From Pogostemon cablin (Eukaryota; Streptophyta; Magnoliopsida; Lamiales; Lamiaceae): a DNA stretch of 64,000 nucleotides. Below the pieces are notes generated by a model, which was not told the origin of the DNA, did no database searches, and saw only the letters and a list, made by a program, of their open reading frames with translations. A program made the translations under genes and the position numbers. Below are positions 44,340 through 56,000 of this stretch, in pieces (the stretch's first letter is position 1; each line of letters begins with the position of its first letter). The stretch covers positions 25,835,777 to 25,899,776 of the forward strand of contig CM042965.1 of assembly GCA_023678885.1 (NCBI GenBank). The letters run 5' to 3'.

Positions 44340-46384
44340 TAAATTTGACTCACAAAAAGGTGATAGAGTAGACAGAAAATTATAAAATTGAAAGAGAAGG
44401 CAAAGTACACTCTTCTGACAGATGTTCGAAAAAGTCAGCAACACTTTGGAAATTTGATCATAACTTTTCACTCAAATATCAAAATTGCAAAATTCAAAAT
44501 TACTTAGAAACTAGACTTCTATGGCTTTACAATGATACAAGTCATGAAACTTAATTCCTATTCAATAAAAGCAGTTTAAATTGTTAAACTGACCAATGTA
44601 CTTGTTCATTTGACAGATTCTTTTAGTCTACCATACTTTGAGAATTTGATCATAACTTTTCACTCAAAACTCTAAATTGTAAAGTTCAAAATTCAATTAG
44701 AAACTAGACTTCCATGGCTTTACAATGATATAAGCCATGAGACCTAATTCCATGTCTAAAGAAGCAGTTTAAATTGTTAAACAGACCCATGTGAACGTTC
44801 ATTTGACAGATTCTCGCAGTCTGCCATGTTTTGGAAATTTGATCATAACTTTTCACTCAAAACTCCAAATTGTAAAATTCAAAATTCTATAGAAACTAGA
44901 CTTCCATGGCTTTACAATGATATAAGCCATGAGACCTAATTCCATGTCAAAAGAAGCAGTTTAAATTGTTAAACAGACCCATGTGAACGTTCATTTGACA
45001 GATTCTCCCACAGTCGCCATGCTTTGGAAATTTTTTCATAACTTTTCACTCAAAACTCCAAATTGTAAAATTAAAATTCTATAGAAACTAGACTTCCATA
45101 GCTTTAAAATGATATAAGCCAAGAGACCTAACTCCATGTCATAAAAAACAGTTTAATTCTTTAAACTGACCCATAGCATGTGTTGTTCAAAAATTTTACC
45201 ATTTAACATATAAATCCTACAACTAATTTCATTGCAAGCAAGCAATGAATGAAGCCAATGGGAATTTATGAAACCACAACTAATTAAACAAATTGACATT
45301 GATAGACACACATATTTAAGAGTCGGTTTAGTAAATAGAATGAAATACCCACTTAGATCATCATAGTTAACGGACATCTAGTACTCCACATTCTTTCCAT
45401 ATATCCAACAAAGCCCCATCAATTATCTTTCTTGACTAGAAACTAGAAGTTCAGAATAAATTTGTATTAAAACCTAGGATTTATTAAGTCGTTCAAAGAA
45501 GAATTCCAGTTAGAAATAGATGGGGCAACACTAAAAAATGTTTACATAATCCGTACTGTTAAAAGAAATTTAGGCACATAATTAGTTCATACTTAAATAT
45601 AGAGTAACATAGGAGAGAACAAGAAATCACTAACAAAATTGGAAAAATGAAACAAAAAATGATGAAAACTACCTTTAATGTAGAGAAATCACTGCCCGTG
45701 AAAACTGCCCGTGAAATCTTTATTTCCTTCCTAGACCCTGCATACACATCCCAATCTCAATCAACACAATTACGGAATAAGTATGAGATAGAGAGAGATG
45801 TTTAAGGATTAATATCAAGAGACCGTCGAAAAAATAGAAAAGAGTGGTCTAAAGCTAAAAATAATCATAAACCATCAAATAGGCATAAGAACTAAAACAG
45901 AATGAATTGAAAATTAAATCCGGGGAGCATAAACAAATATGCTTAATCGCATTAGCCTCCCATTTTTAAACACCGACAGCTAACTTTACCTGCAATATCT
46001 CAAAGGTTTTCGACATTTGGAGTACTCTTATGCTCAATCTGTCACCCAATAGAAAATCGGGGGCCTCCTCTCTTTAATGAATTAGCTAACGGGGAGCGAG
46101 ACTTCGCAGGGCGCATCCAATTTTGCTTTCTTGGAGGATCAACACCGGCTGTGAAGGATTTGTATGGAAAGTGTGGGTTCAGGGTTGGGTTTCAGGGGCT
46201 TCGTTCTTTTCTTGGTTTCAGATTGGGATAAAATGAAATTAACTCATTTCATGTTTATTTTGTATTTTTTTTTTTTTAATGAACAAAAATCATTGGAGGG
46301 AAAAATTAGCTCTTTCTTTTAGTGAATAAAAAGATTGGAGGGAAAAATGGGCTCTCTCAACATTTTTTAGAATATTCTAATTTT
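44340..46384 (-). other. CACTA 5' region: upstream intron/UTR and presumed promoter
   Basis: About 2 kb upstream of the transposase start on the minus strand with no credible ORF (74- and 62-residue minus frames are AT-rich chance frames). It includes four ~191-bp repeats (44405-45175). A moderately GC-rich stretch at 45950-46240 is the likeliest place for a transcription start (inference). Confidence 0.45.
44405..45175. repeat. Four tandem ~191-bp repeats inside the CACTA element
   Basis: The anchor TTTGATCATAACTTTTCACTC starts near 44454, 44645, 44838 and (diverged, TTTTTCATAAC) 45032. Each unit continues GAAACTAGACTTCYATGG, CTTTACAATGATA, AGCAGTTTAAATTG and TTCATTTGACAGATTC. Confidence 0.85.
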
Positions 46385-46573
46385 TAACAATAATGAGAGA
46401 CAAGTTTAGTAATGAGAGGAATACTAATAATAATGAGAGGAAAAAAACTCTCTCATTAAAATTATCTTTTACACCCAAAATTTTCCTTCTCCTCTCATTA
46501 AAAATCAACTTTAATGACCAAATTTGCTCCCGTCATTAGAATTCCGTCATTATAGCTCCATTTTCTTGTAGTG
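46385..46573. repeat. CACTA subterminal repeats and terminal inverted repeat (right)
   Basis: AATGAGAG/CTCTCATTAAA motifs in both orientations (46391-46560), then CCATTTTCTTGTAGTG. These mirror the left end. Confidence 0.85.
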
Positions 46574-49376
46574 TTCATCATGATAATCATTTCCTATATC
46601 ATTATGGTCATTTTCTTCATCATGAAGATAATTTCCATCTTCTTAATGATCGTTCCTTCATCGTGATGCTCATTTTCTTCATCATGATGAATATTTCCTT
46701 CATCATGATTCTTATTTCCATAATCATAATACTCATTTCTTTCACCATGATGATAATTTCCTCCATCATGATGCATATTTCCTTAATCGTAATGCTCATT
46801 TCCATCATCTTGATAATCATTTCCTTCATCATGATGTTCATTTCCTTCATCATGATGCATATTTCCTTCATCATTATGCTTATTTACATCATCAGGATGC
46901 ATATTTCCTTCATCATGATGCTCATTAACTACATTATGATGCATATTTCCTTAATCATGACGCTCTTTCGTACATCATAATGTATATTTCCTTCATCATG
47001 ATGCATATTTCTTTTATCATGATGCTCATTTCCTACGCAATAATGCATATTCTCTTCATCATGATAGACACGTTCATCATCTTGATAATCTTTTTCTTCA
47101 TCGTCATACTAATTTCCTTTATCATGATACACATTTCCTTCATCATGATACTTATTTCCATCATCATGATGCTCTCCTTTATCATGATGCTCGTTTCCTT
47201 CATCATGATACTCATTTCCTTCATTATGATGCATATTTCGTTCATCATGACAATCTTCCTACATCATGATGCATATTTTCTTCTTCTCGATGCTGAATGA
47301 TGTCATCATGATGCTCATTTCCATCATCATGATACGTATTTCCTACATCATGATGCTCATTTCCTACGTCATGGTGCTCATTTCCTACAACACGATGCTG
47401 ATTTCCTTCATCGTGATGCATATTACTTCGTCTTGTTGATCATTTCCTTCATCATGATGCATATTTCCTTCATAATGATGTTTATTTCCATTATCTTTAT
47501 AATCATTTCCTTCATCATGATGCTCATTTCCATCATCTTAATGCTCATTTCATTAATCATGATGCATATTTCCTTCATCATAATGCTCATTTCCTAAATT
47601 ATGATGCAAATTTTCTTCATCACGATGCTCATTTTTATGTCATCTTAATGAATATTTCCTTCATTATGATGCATATTTCATCCATCATGATGCTCATTTC
47701 CATCATCGTCATCATGAGGCTCATTTCCTTAATCATGATGCATATTTCCTTCATCATGAGACTCATTTCCTTTATCATGATGCATGTGTTCCTTTTTCAT
47801 GATGCTCATTTCATTCGTCATGATGCATAATTCCTTCATCATGATTCTCATTTACTACATCATGATGCATATTTCCTTCATTATGATGTTCATTTCCAAC
47901 AACATGATTATCATTTCCTTCATCATGACGATCATTTCCTTCTTCGTAATGTTTATTTCCTTCTTCATGATGTTCATTTCCATCATAATGATGCTCATTT
48001 CCTTCATCATGATGCTCATTTCTGCCATCATGATACATATTTCCTTCATCATGATGCACATTTCCTTCATTATGATGCATATTTCCTTCAACATGATGCT
48101 CATTTCCATCATAATGATGCTTATTTCCTTCATCATGATGTGTATATCCTTCATCATGACGCTCATTTCCTTCATCATGATGCTCATTTCATTGATCATG
48201 ATGTATATTTCCTTCATCATGATGCTCATTTCCTATATCATGATGCATATTTCCTAAACCATGATGCTATGCTCATTTCCATCTTATTAATGGTTTCCTT
48301 CATCATGATGCATATTTCCTTCATCGTGATGCTCATTTCCATCATCATGATTCTTATTTCCTTCATCATGATGCGTATTTCTTTCATCATGATGTTCATT
48401 TCTTACATCACGATACTAATTTCCTTCAGTGCATATTTCCTTCATCTTTATGGTCATTTCTTTAATCATGATGCATATTTCCTTCAAAATGATGCTCATT
48501 TCCTACATCATGAGGCTCATTTTCATGATCATGATGCTCATTTCCTTCATAATGATGCTCATTTCCATCATCATGATGCATAAATCTATCATCATGATGC
48601 ATATTTACTTCATCATGATACATGTTTCCTTCATCATGATGCCTATTTCCTACATCATGATGCTCATTTCCTTCATCACGATGCATATTTCCTTCATCAT
48701 GATGCTCATTTCCTACATCATGATGCACATTTAATTCAAAATGATTCTCATTACATTAATCATGATAAATATTTCCTTCATCATGATTCTCATTTCCTTC
48801 ATTATTGACGCGTATTTCCTTCATCACGATGCTCATTTCCTTTATCATGATGTATATTTACTTCATAATGATGCTCATTTCCTTCATAGGTACATTTCCT
48901 TCATTATGATACATATTTCCGTCATCAAAACGTTCTTTCCTATGATGTATATTTCCTCCATCATAATGATATTTTCTTCATCATGATGCTCATTCCCTTC
49001 ATCATGATGCTCATTTCCATCATCATGATGCTCATTTACATCGTCATATGCTTATTTCCTTCATCATGATACCTATTTCCTTCATCATGATGATCATTTC
49101 CTACATCATTAAGGTCATTTCCTTCATCATGATGCTCATTTCCTTCATCATGATGCATATTACCTTCATGATAATGCTTATTTCCATCATCTTAATGATC
49201 GTTTCCATTATCATGATGCTTATTTTCTTCATCTTGATGCATATTTCCATCATCATGATTTTTATTTCCATCATCACGATGCTTATTTCCTTCATCTTGA
49301 TGCATATTTCCTTCATCATGATTCTGATATCAATCATCATGATGCTCATTTCCTTCATCATGATGCATATTTCCAA
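46574..49376. repeat. 21-bp minisatellite, right part
   Basis: Continuation of 37209-38129 across the CACTA insertion: about 130 units of GATGCTCATTTCCTTCATCAT and variants (CATATTTCC, CTCATTTCCATC). Frames up to 157 residues (heptapeptide-like ISFIMM on plus, HHDEGN on minus) are repeat products. Confidence 0.92.
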
Positions 49377-51080
49377 AGGTTATAACCTTTGTAAACCGTT
49401 CAAAATATTTTTTACATTAAACCCGATCGGTTCTAACCTTATAAAATTCATTGTTTTTTAAAGTAATATTTATTAATTTCTTTTCATATTTAGGAATAAT
49501 AAATATATATAAAAACTTTCTACATTAAATCCGATGGGTTCTAACCTCGTAAAGTTCATTATTTTTTTAAAATAACTTTATTAATTTTTTTCATTTTTAA
49601 GAATAATAAATACATATTAAAATTCCCACATTAAACCTGATTAGTTCTAACTTTGTAAAGTTCATTGTTTTTTAAAGTAATTTTTATTAAATTTTTTTCA
49701 TTTTTAAAAATAATAAATAAAGAATGTGTATTGAAATGAGAAAATGAGCAATGTAATGAAGGAAAAGTGCATCTAAATTAGAAAATGAGCATCAAAATGA
49801 AGGAAATGAGCATCGAAAATTAAGGAAATGTGCATTTAAATGAGAAAGTGAACATCGAAGCCAATGAAATGTTAATCAAAATGAGAAAATGAGTGCCGAA
49901 TGTAGGAAATGAGTATCAAAATGAAGGAAATGAGCATCAAAATGAAGAAAATGTGCATTGAAATGATAAAATTAGCATCGAAATGAAGGAAATGTACATC
50001 GAAATTAGAAAATAAGCGTCGAAATGAAGTAAACCTCATCAAAATGAGAAATGAGCACTGAAAATTAGGAGACGTGCATCGAAATGAGCATTAAAATGAA
50101 GGAAACGTGCATTTAAAATAAGAAAATGAGCATCGAAATGAAGAAATTGTTGATCGAAACATGAAAATGAGCATCGAAATGAAGAAAATATGCTTTTTAA
50201 TAAATAAAGATATTAAAAAAATTAAAAAAAAAATTTCAAATTAAAACCGTTAGGTTCTAACCTTTTTAAACCATACAAAAAAATTTCTACATTATTCTAT
50301 GCACACAATTCCTTCATTTCGATGCTCATTTTCTAATTTTAGTGCACTTTTTCTCATTTCATTGCTCATTTTCTCATTTCGATACGCATTCTTTATTTAT
50401 TATTTTAAAAATAAAAAAATTAATAAAAATTACTTTAAAAAATAATGAACTTTACAAAGTTAGAACGGATCGGGTTTAATGTGGAAAATTTTTATATGTA
50501 TTTATTATTATTAAATATGAAAAAGAATTAACAAAAATTATTTAAAAAAATTAACTTTACAAGATTAGAACCGATCAGGTTTAACGTGGAAAAAATTTTA
50601 AATGAATTTATTATTCTTAAATATAAAAAAATTAATAAAAATTACTTCAAAAAAAGCAATGAACTTTACAATGTTAGAACCGATCAGGTTTAATATGAAA
50701 AAATTTTATATGTATTTATTATTCTCAAATATGAAAAAATATTAACAAAAATTATTTTTAAAAAACAATGAACTTTACAAGGTTAGAACCGATCGGTTTT
50801 AATGTCGAAAATTTTTATATGTATTTGTTATTCTTAAGTATGAAAAAATTAATAAAAATTACTTTAAAAAAATAATAAACTTTACAAGTTCAGAACCAAT
50901 CGGGTTTAATGTGGAAAAATTTTATATGTAATTTATTATTCTTCAATATGAAAAAAAATAACAAAAATTACTTTAAAAAATCATGAACTTTACAAGGTTA
51001 AAACCGATTGAATTTAGTATGGAAAAATTTTATATGTGATTATTATTCTTAATTATGAAAAAATTTCATAAAAATTACTA
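49377..51080. repeat. AT-rich tandem repeats arranged as a large imperfect inverted repeat
   Basis: Left arm: about three ~115-bp units (GATYGGTTCTAACCTTGTAA, AGTTCATTGTTTTTTAAAGT, AATAATAAATA) at 49400-49720. They are followed by 21-bp minisatellite units in reverse orientation (ATCGAAATGAAGGAAATGAGC) to about 50215. Right arm: 50300-51080 repeats both in opposite orientation, with about six of the ~115-bp units. 49705-49808 is the reverse complement of about 50310-50420 with few changes. No gene. Confidence 0.75.
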
Positions 51081-51082
51081 CT

Positions 51083-53027
51083 AAAACTTATACTTAAGTC
51101 CAATAATAATAATATATACCACGGTTCCTTATGCTTCGTCGAATAAGGAAGCTTAATCTAAGAAATGCTATGCACGAGAATGAATATCTATTTTGTCGAT
51201 GGCATGATCAGTGGATATCAAGGTAACCCGAAACAAGAATGTTAAACTATATGACTCTAGAAACTTCATGATAGACTTGGATGTGTTTTCTGAATTTGCC
51301 CAAGGTTATCGTAATTTATTGAGATAATAATGGTGCAGTTGCAAACTTGAAGGAATCACGAGTCCAAAAGGCTATTAAACACAATAAGAGCAAGTACCAC
51401 CTTATACGAGAAATCGAATGATGAGGGAAAGGTTGTTGTCAATAAAATTGCATCGGATGATAACCTAGTAAATCCTTTTACAAGGACCTTAAGGCGAAAG
51501 CTTTCGATGGTCGTGTAGTGGGTGTGGTAATAAGATGTATGGCAGTAGACATGACATCGTAATCTTTTAGAATAAGTGGAAGATTGTTGGATTGATCAAA
51601 TGATTGCATCTTATAATTTATTTATATGTCCGATGCAATAGCCCACTAACTTTATAGTGTAGAAAATATATTGTGTGACAACACGCGGAAGATCAAATTA
51701 TCGGCTTTCTTATAAAGTATAAACAGATTCTCACAACTGATATAGACGAGGACTCTCTATCGGGATGGTTGTAGTGTGATTTGGTTTTAGATTATCTTGA
51801 CTATAGAATCACATTAGTGCACTTTGTGTATATTGAGCAGGACCGCTTGAGATCATTCGACTTATACTAATTATATAGGAGAACTTGATCACAGTTATTA
51901 TGGATGTTCGTGCTCTTGATCCCTTTACAATAACCTCGATGCGTAAGGCAGTATGTATTTCTTTGATTCATCAATAGGTGAGATTAACATGTAATTAAAT
52001 CAACAAACTCGGTGAGTTGGGAAGTAGTGTTGTCTCTATGGTGTGTTGTTGATTATAGAAGTAATCCGTGTCTGCTATAGGTTGATAATGTCCCCTTAAG
52101 GAGCTCATAAGGATTATTATATAAACCCTGCAGATGGATTTATTCCGGCATGATAATGAAGTTGAGTGGTGCTACACTTGGATGAGATATTAATTAATAG
52201 AGTTGTCAGTAACTTAATTAATTAATGTGCATTGTATATCTTAATCATGGGGAGACTAACGGACTCATAATAAGAAGGAGCCCATAACGTAATTATAGGA
52301 TTAGAACGGTAGTGCGGTAATAATATTTTAGTGGTATATATTATTATTATTGGACTTAAATATAAGTTTTAGGCTAAACTTAAATACTTAAGCCCAGTAG
52401 AGGCTCAACTCTAATTTCTCCTCCTGGTCCCTTCTGTAGCCCATATATAGGTCATCTCAGCTGTCCGAAAATCCTAATTAATTATTCACACCTAACCATG
52501 AGTAGGGAGAGAGAACAACTGATTGAGAAGATCTTGAGAATCGTCGCCCACACGACGTCAAGATTGGACTTGGGAATACAGCAGAAGATCGGAAGGTTGT
52601 TTGCTGTTGTTGTTTGTCAACTTTCATGATTTTCCAAAAATTGTGTAGAACTCAGAACTAGACGTGTGATACACCTTTAGAAAGACACGGAAGAGAGGAT
52701 CATTTTGGTGTGTAGATCACTTGAATAGAAGATTGGATGAGGAAGTTAAGCCCAAAACCGTGAGGCTGCGCAGGCTGCCGGCGAGAATCTTTCTTCTTCA
52801 ACATACCCTGGTGAAAGGTAATACATTTCTATGTTTTCTTATATTCTCTAATTATAGAATCGTATAGAACCCTAACAGTTAACGTTAACCAAATAATCGA
52901 ACATCAACAATTGCATCGAAAATATAAATAAATTATAAGACGCAATTATTTGATCAATTATTCTAATTTGAAATATTGTTAAAACATTGTTCATACTAAA
53001 GCTAGACTTTTAGTTTATAATCCAACA
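51083..53027 (+). mobile_element. Rearranged, truncated fragments of the same Copia family
   Basis: 51122-51584 matches the end of pol plus polypurine tract (cf. 6982-7708), and 51585 starts an LTR (TGTTGGATTGATCAAATG) that lacks the first ~60 LTR bases. It extends to about 52880 with a diverged 3' half. Reverse-oriented LTR pieces flank it: 51083-51121 (complement of 52335-52373-like sequence) and 52911-53027 (complement of an LTR start, ending ATCCAACA). No 5' LTR, leader or primer site; an old, scrambled copy. Satellite resumes at 53028. Confidence 0.75.
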
Positions 53028-56000
53028 ATCGTCGATCGATTGCCCTATAAATTGGATAATAAGATTAATCTTTAACACGTCTATTTTCCAAAGGTCCCCC
53101 TTTGCTATTTTTAGATCAGTCCGGTAGGAATTCCACAGTAGAATCGGTTGGATGGTCGGTCAGGTGGTCGGTTAATAGTTCCAACGTCTACCGAATCACA
53201 TATCATCGACTGATCACCCTATAAACTTGATAATGAAATTAATTTTTAACGCATTTATTTTTCAAAGGTCTTCCTCAACTATTTTTATATCAGTCGGGTA
53301 GTAATTCTACAGTAGGGTTGGTCGGTTAGTTGGTCTAGTGGTCGGTTAATAGTTTCAATGTCTACCAACCCACATATCATCGACCGATCGCCCTGTAAAA
53401 TTGATATTGAGATCACATTTTATCATGTCTATTTTTCAAAGGTCTCTCTTTGCAATTTCTGGATCAATCGGGTAGAAGTTCTAAAGTTTTTCCAAAGGGC
53501 CCCGTTTGCTATTTCTAGATCAGTCAGGTAGGAGTTCTACAGTAGGGTTAGACGGTTGGTCGGTCTGGTGGTCAGCGAATAGTTACAATGTCTACCGACC
53601 AAAATATTATCGGCCTATCACAGATTAGATAAGAAAAAAACTATGATTGGCGATGGAAAGATCATACCGAGAGGACCTGTAAACTTGATAATAAGATTAC
53701 TTTTATCGCGTCTATTTTCCAAAGGTCCCCCTTTGCTATTTTTGGACCAGTCAGGTAGGAGTTCTACATTAGGGTTTGTCAGCTAATGAGATTACTTTTT
53801 ATTGCGTCTACTTTAAAAAGGTCCCCCTTTGCTATTTCTAGATCAGTCACGTAGGAGTTCCACAGTACGGTTGGTCGGTCAAGTGGTCGGTTATTAGTTC
53901 CAATGTCTACCGACCCACATATCATCGACTGATCGCCCTGTAAACTTGATAATGAGATTAATTTTTAACACTTCTATTTTGCAAAGATCCCCCTGTGCTA
54001 TTTTTAGATTAGTTCGGTAGGAGTTCCATAGTAGGGTCGATCGGTTGGTCGGTCAGGTGGTCGGTTAATAGTTCCAAAGTCAACCGACCCACATATCATC
54101 AGGCGATCGCCCTGTAAACTTGATAATGAGATTAATTTTTTACGCGTCTATTTTACAAAGGTCTCCCTCTGCTATTTCTATTCATTCGGGTAGCAATCCT
54201 ACAGTAGGGTTGGTCGATTGGTCGGTTGGTCAGTCTTATGGCCGGTTAATAGTTCCAATGTCTACTGACCTATATATCATCGATCGCTCGATATGTAAAC
54301 TTGATAATAAGATTAAATTTTATCGCATCTTTTTTTCAGAGGTCTCCCTTTGTTATTTCTAGATCTGTTAGAGTTCCACAGTGGGATTGGTCGGTTGGTC
54401 GGTCTGGTGGTTGGTTAATAGTTCCAATGTCTACCGACCCACATATTATCGATCGATCACCCTGTAAACTTGATAATGAGTTTACTTTTTATCGCGTCTA
54501 TTTTCCAAAGGTCCTCCTTTGCTATTTCTAGATCTGTTGGGTAGGAGTTCTACAGTAGGGTTGATCGGTTAACGTGATTACTTTTTATCATATCTATTTT
54601 CCAAAGCTCCCCTTAGCTATTTCTATATCAGTCGGGTAGGAATTCTAAAGTAAGGTCAGTCAGGTGGGCAGTTAATAGTTCCAACGTCCTCCGACCCATA
54701 TATCATCGACTGATCGCCCTGTAAACTTGATAATGAGATTAATTTTTAACACTTCTATTTTCAAAAGGACCCCCTTTGCTATTTTTAGATCAGTCGGGTA
54801 GGAATTCCACAGTAGGGTCGGTCAGGTGATCGGTTAATAGTTCTAATGTCTACCAACCTACATATCATCGACCGATCGCCCTATAAATTTGATAATGAGA
54901 TTAATTTTTAACATGTCTATTTTCCAAAGATCTCCCTCTTCTATTTCTATATTAGTCGAGTAGCAATTTTACAATAATGTTGGTCAGTTGGTCGGTCTTG
55001 TGGTTGGTTAATATTTCCAATGTCTATCGACCCACATATCATCGACCGATTGCCCTGTAAACTTGATGATGAGATCACATTATATCACATCTATTTTTCG
55101 AAGGTCTCTCTTTGCTATTTCTAGATCAGTCAGGTAGGAGTTTTACAGTTTTTCCAAAGGTCCCCATTTGGTATTATTAGATCAGTCGGTTAGGAGTTCC
55201 ACAGTAGGGTTGGTCGGTCTGGTAATTGGTGCATATGTCCAATATCTACCGACCCACATATCATTGAAAGATTGCCCTGTAAACAAGATAATGGGATTAC
55301 TTCTTATCTCGTCTATTTTCTAAAGGTCCCCCTTTGTTATTCTTATATCTGTCGAGTAGGAGTTCTATAGTAGGGTTGGTCGGTTAATAAGATTACTTTT
55401 TATCGAGTCTATTTTCCAAATGTTCCCATTTTCAATTTCTAGATCAGTCGGGTAGGAGTTCCACAGTATGGTCGATCGATTAGTTGCTCAGGTGGTCGGT
55501 TAATAGTTCTAACATTTACAGTCCCACATATCATCGATCAATCGCCCTGTAAACTAGACAATGAGATTAATTTTCAACGCGACTATTTTCCAAATGTCTC
55601 CCTCTGCTATTTCTATATCAGTCGGGTAGCAATTCTACAGTAGTGTTGTTTGGTTGATTTTTTTGGTGGTCGGTTAATAGTTTCAATATCTAACGACCCA
55701 CATATCACCGACCAATTACCCTGTAAACTTGATAATGAAATTAAATTTTATCACGTCTATTTTTCAAAGGTCTCCCTATGCTATTTCTAGATCTGTCGGT
55801 TAGGAGTTCTATAGTTTTTCCAAAGGTCCCCCTTCTCTATTTCTAAATTAGTCTGGTAGGAGTTCTATAGTAAGGTTGGTCAGTTAACGAGATTACTTTT
55901 TATTGCATCTATTTTCCAAAGGTCCCCTTTTTGCTATTTCTAGATCAGTCAGGTAGGAGTTCTATAGTATAGTTGGTCGGTTAACGAGATTACTTTTTAT

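Larger units (their letters stand above)
38130..46573 (-). mobile_element. CACTA (En/Spm) DNA transposon, 8.4 kb
   Basis: Seen: inverted termini CACTACAAGAAAAT at 38130-38143 and its complement at 46560-46573, with a 3-bp target duplication TTC (38127-38129 and 46574-46576). Removing it restores a perfect minisatellite unit (ATTTCCTTCATCATGAT). Subterminal arrays of TAATGACAG / CTCTCATTAAA motifs occur at both ends. The minus strand encodes a three-exon TNP2/Transposase_21-type transposase (44184 to 40679) with one internal stop. No second (TNPA-like) gene is evident. The termini look intact, so it could probably still be mobilised in trans (inference). Confidence 0.96.

Noticed and set aside
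46663..48257. Long ORFs in the minisatellite (84-157 residues, both strands)
   Set aside because: Direct consequence of a 21-bp repeat lacking stops; sequence is only repeated heptads, with no start context or domain.
36859..53027. One single insertion splitting the satellite into two blocks
   Set aside because: The satellite stops and restarts at different monomer positions, no target duplication is visible, and both borders are rearranged retroelement pieces.
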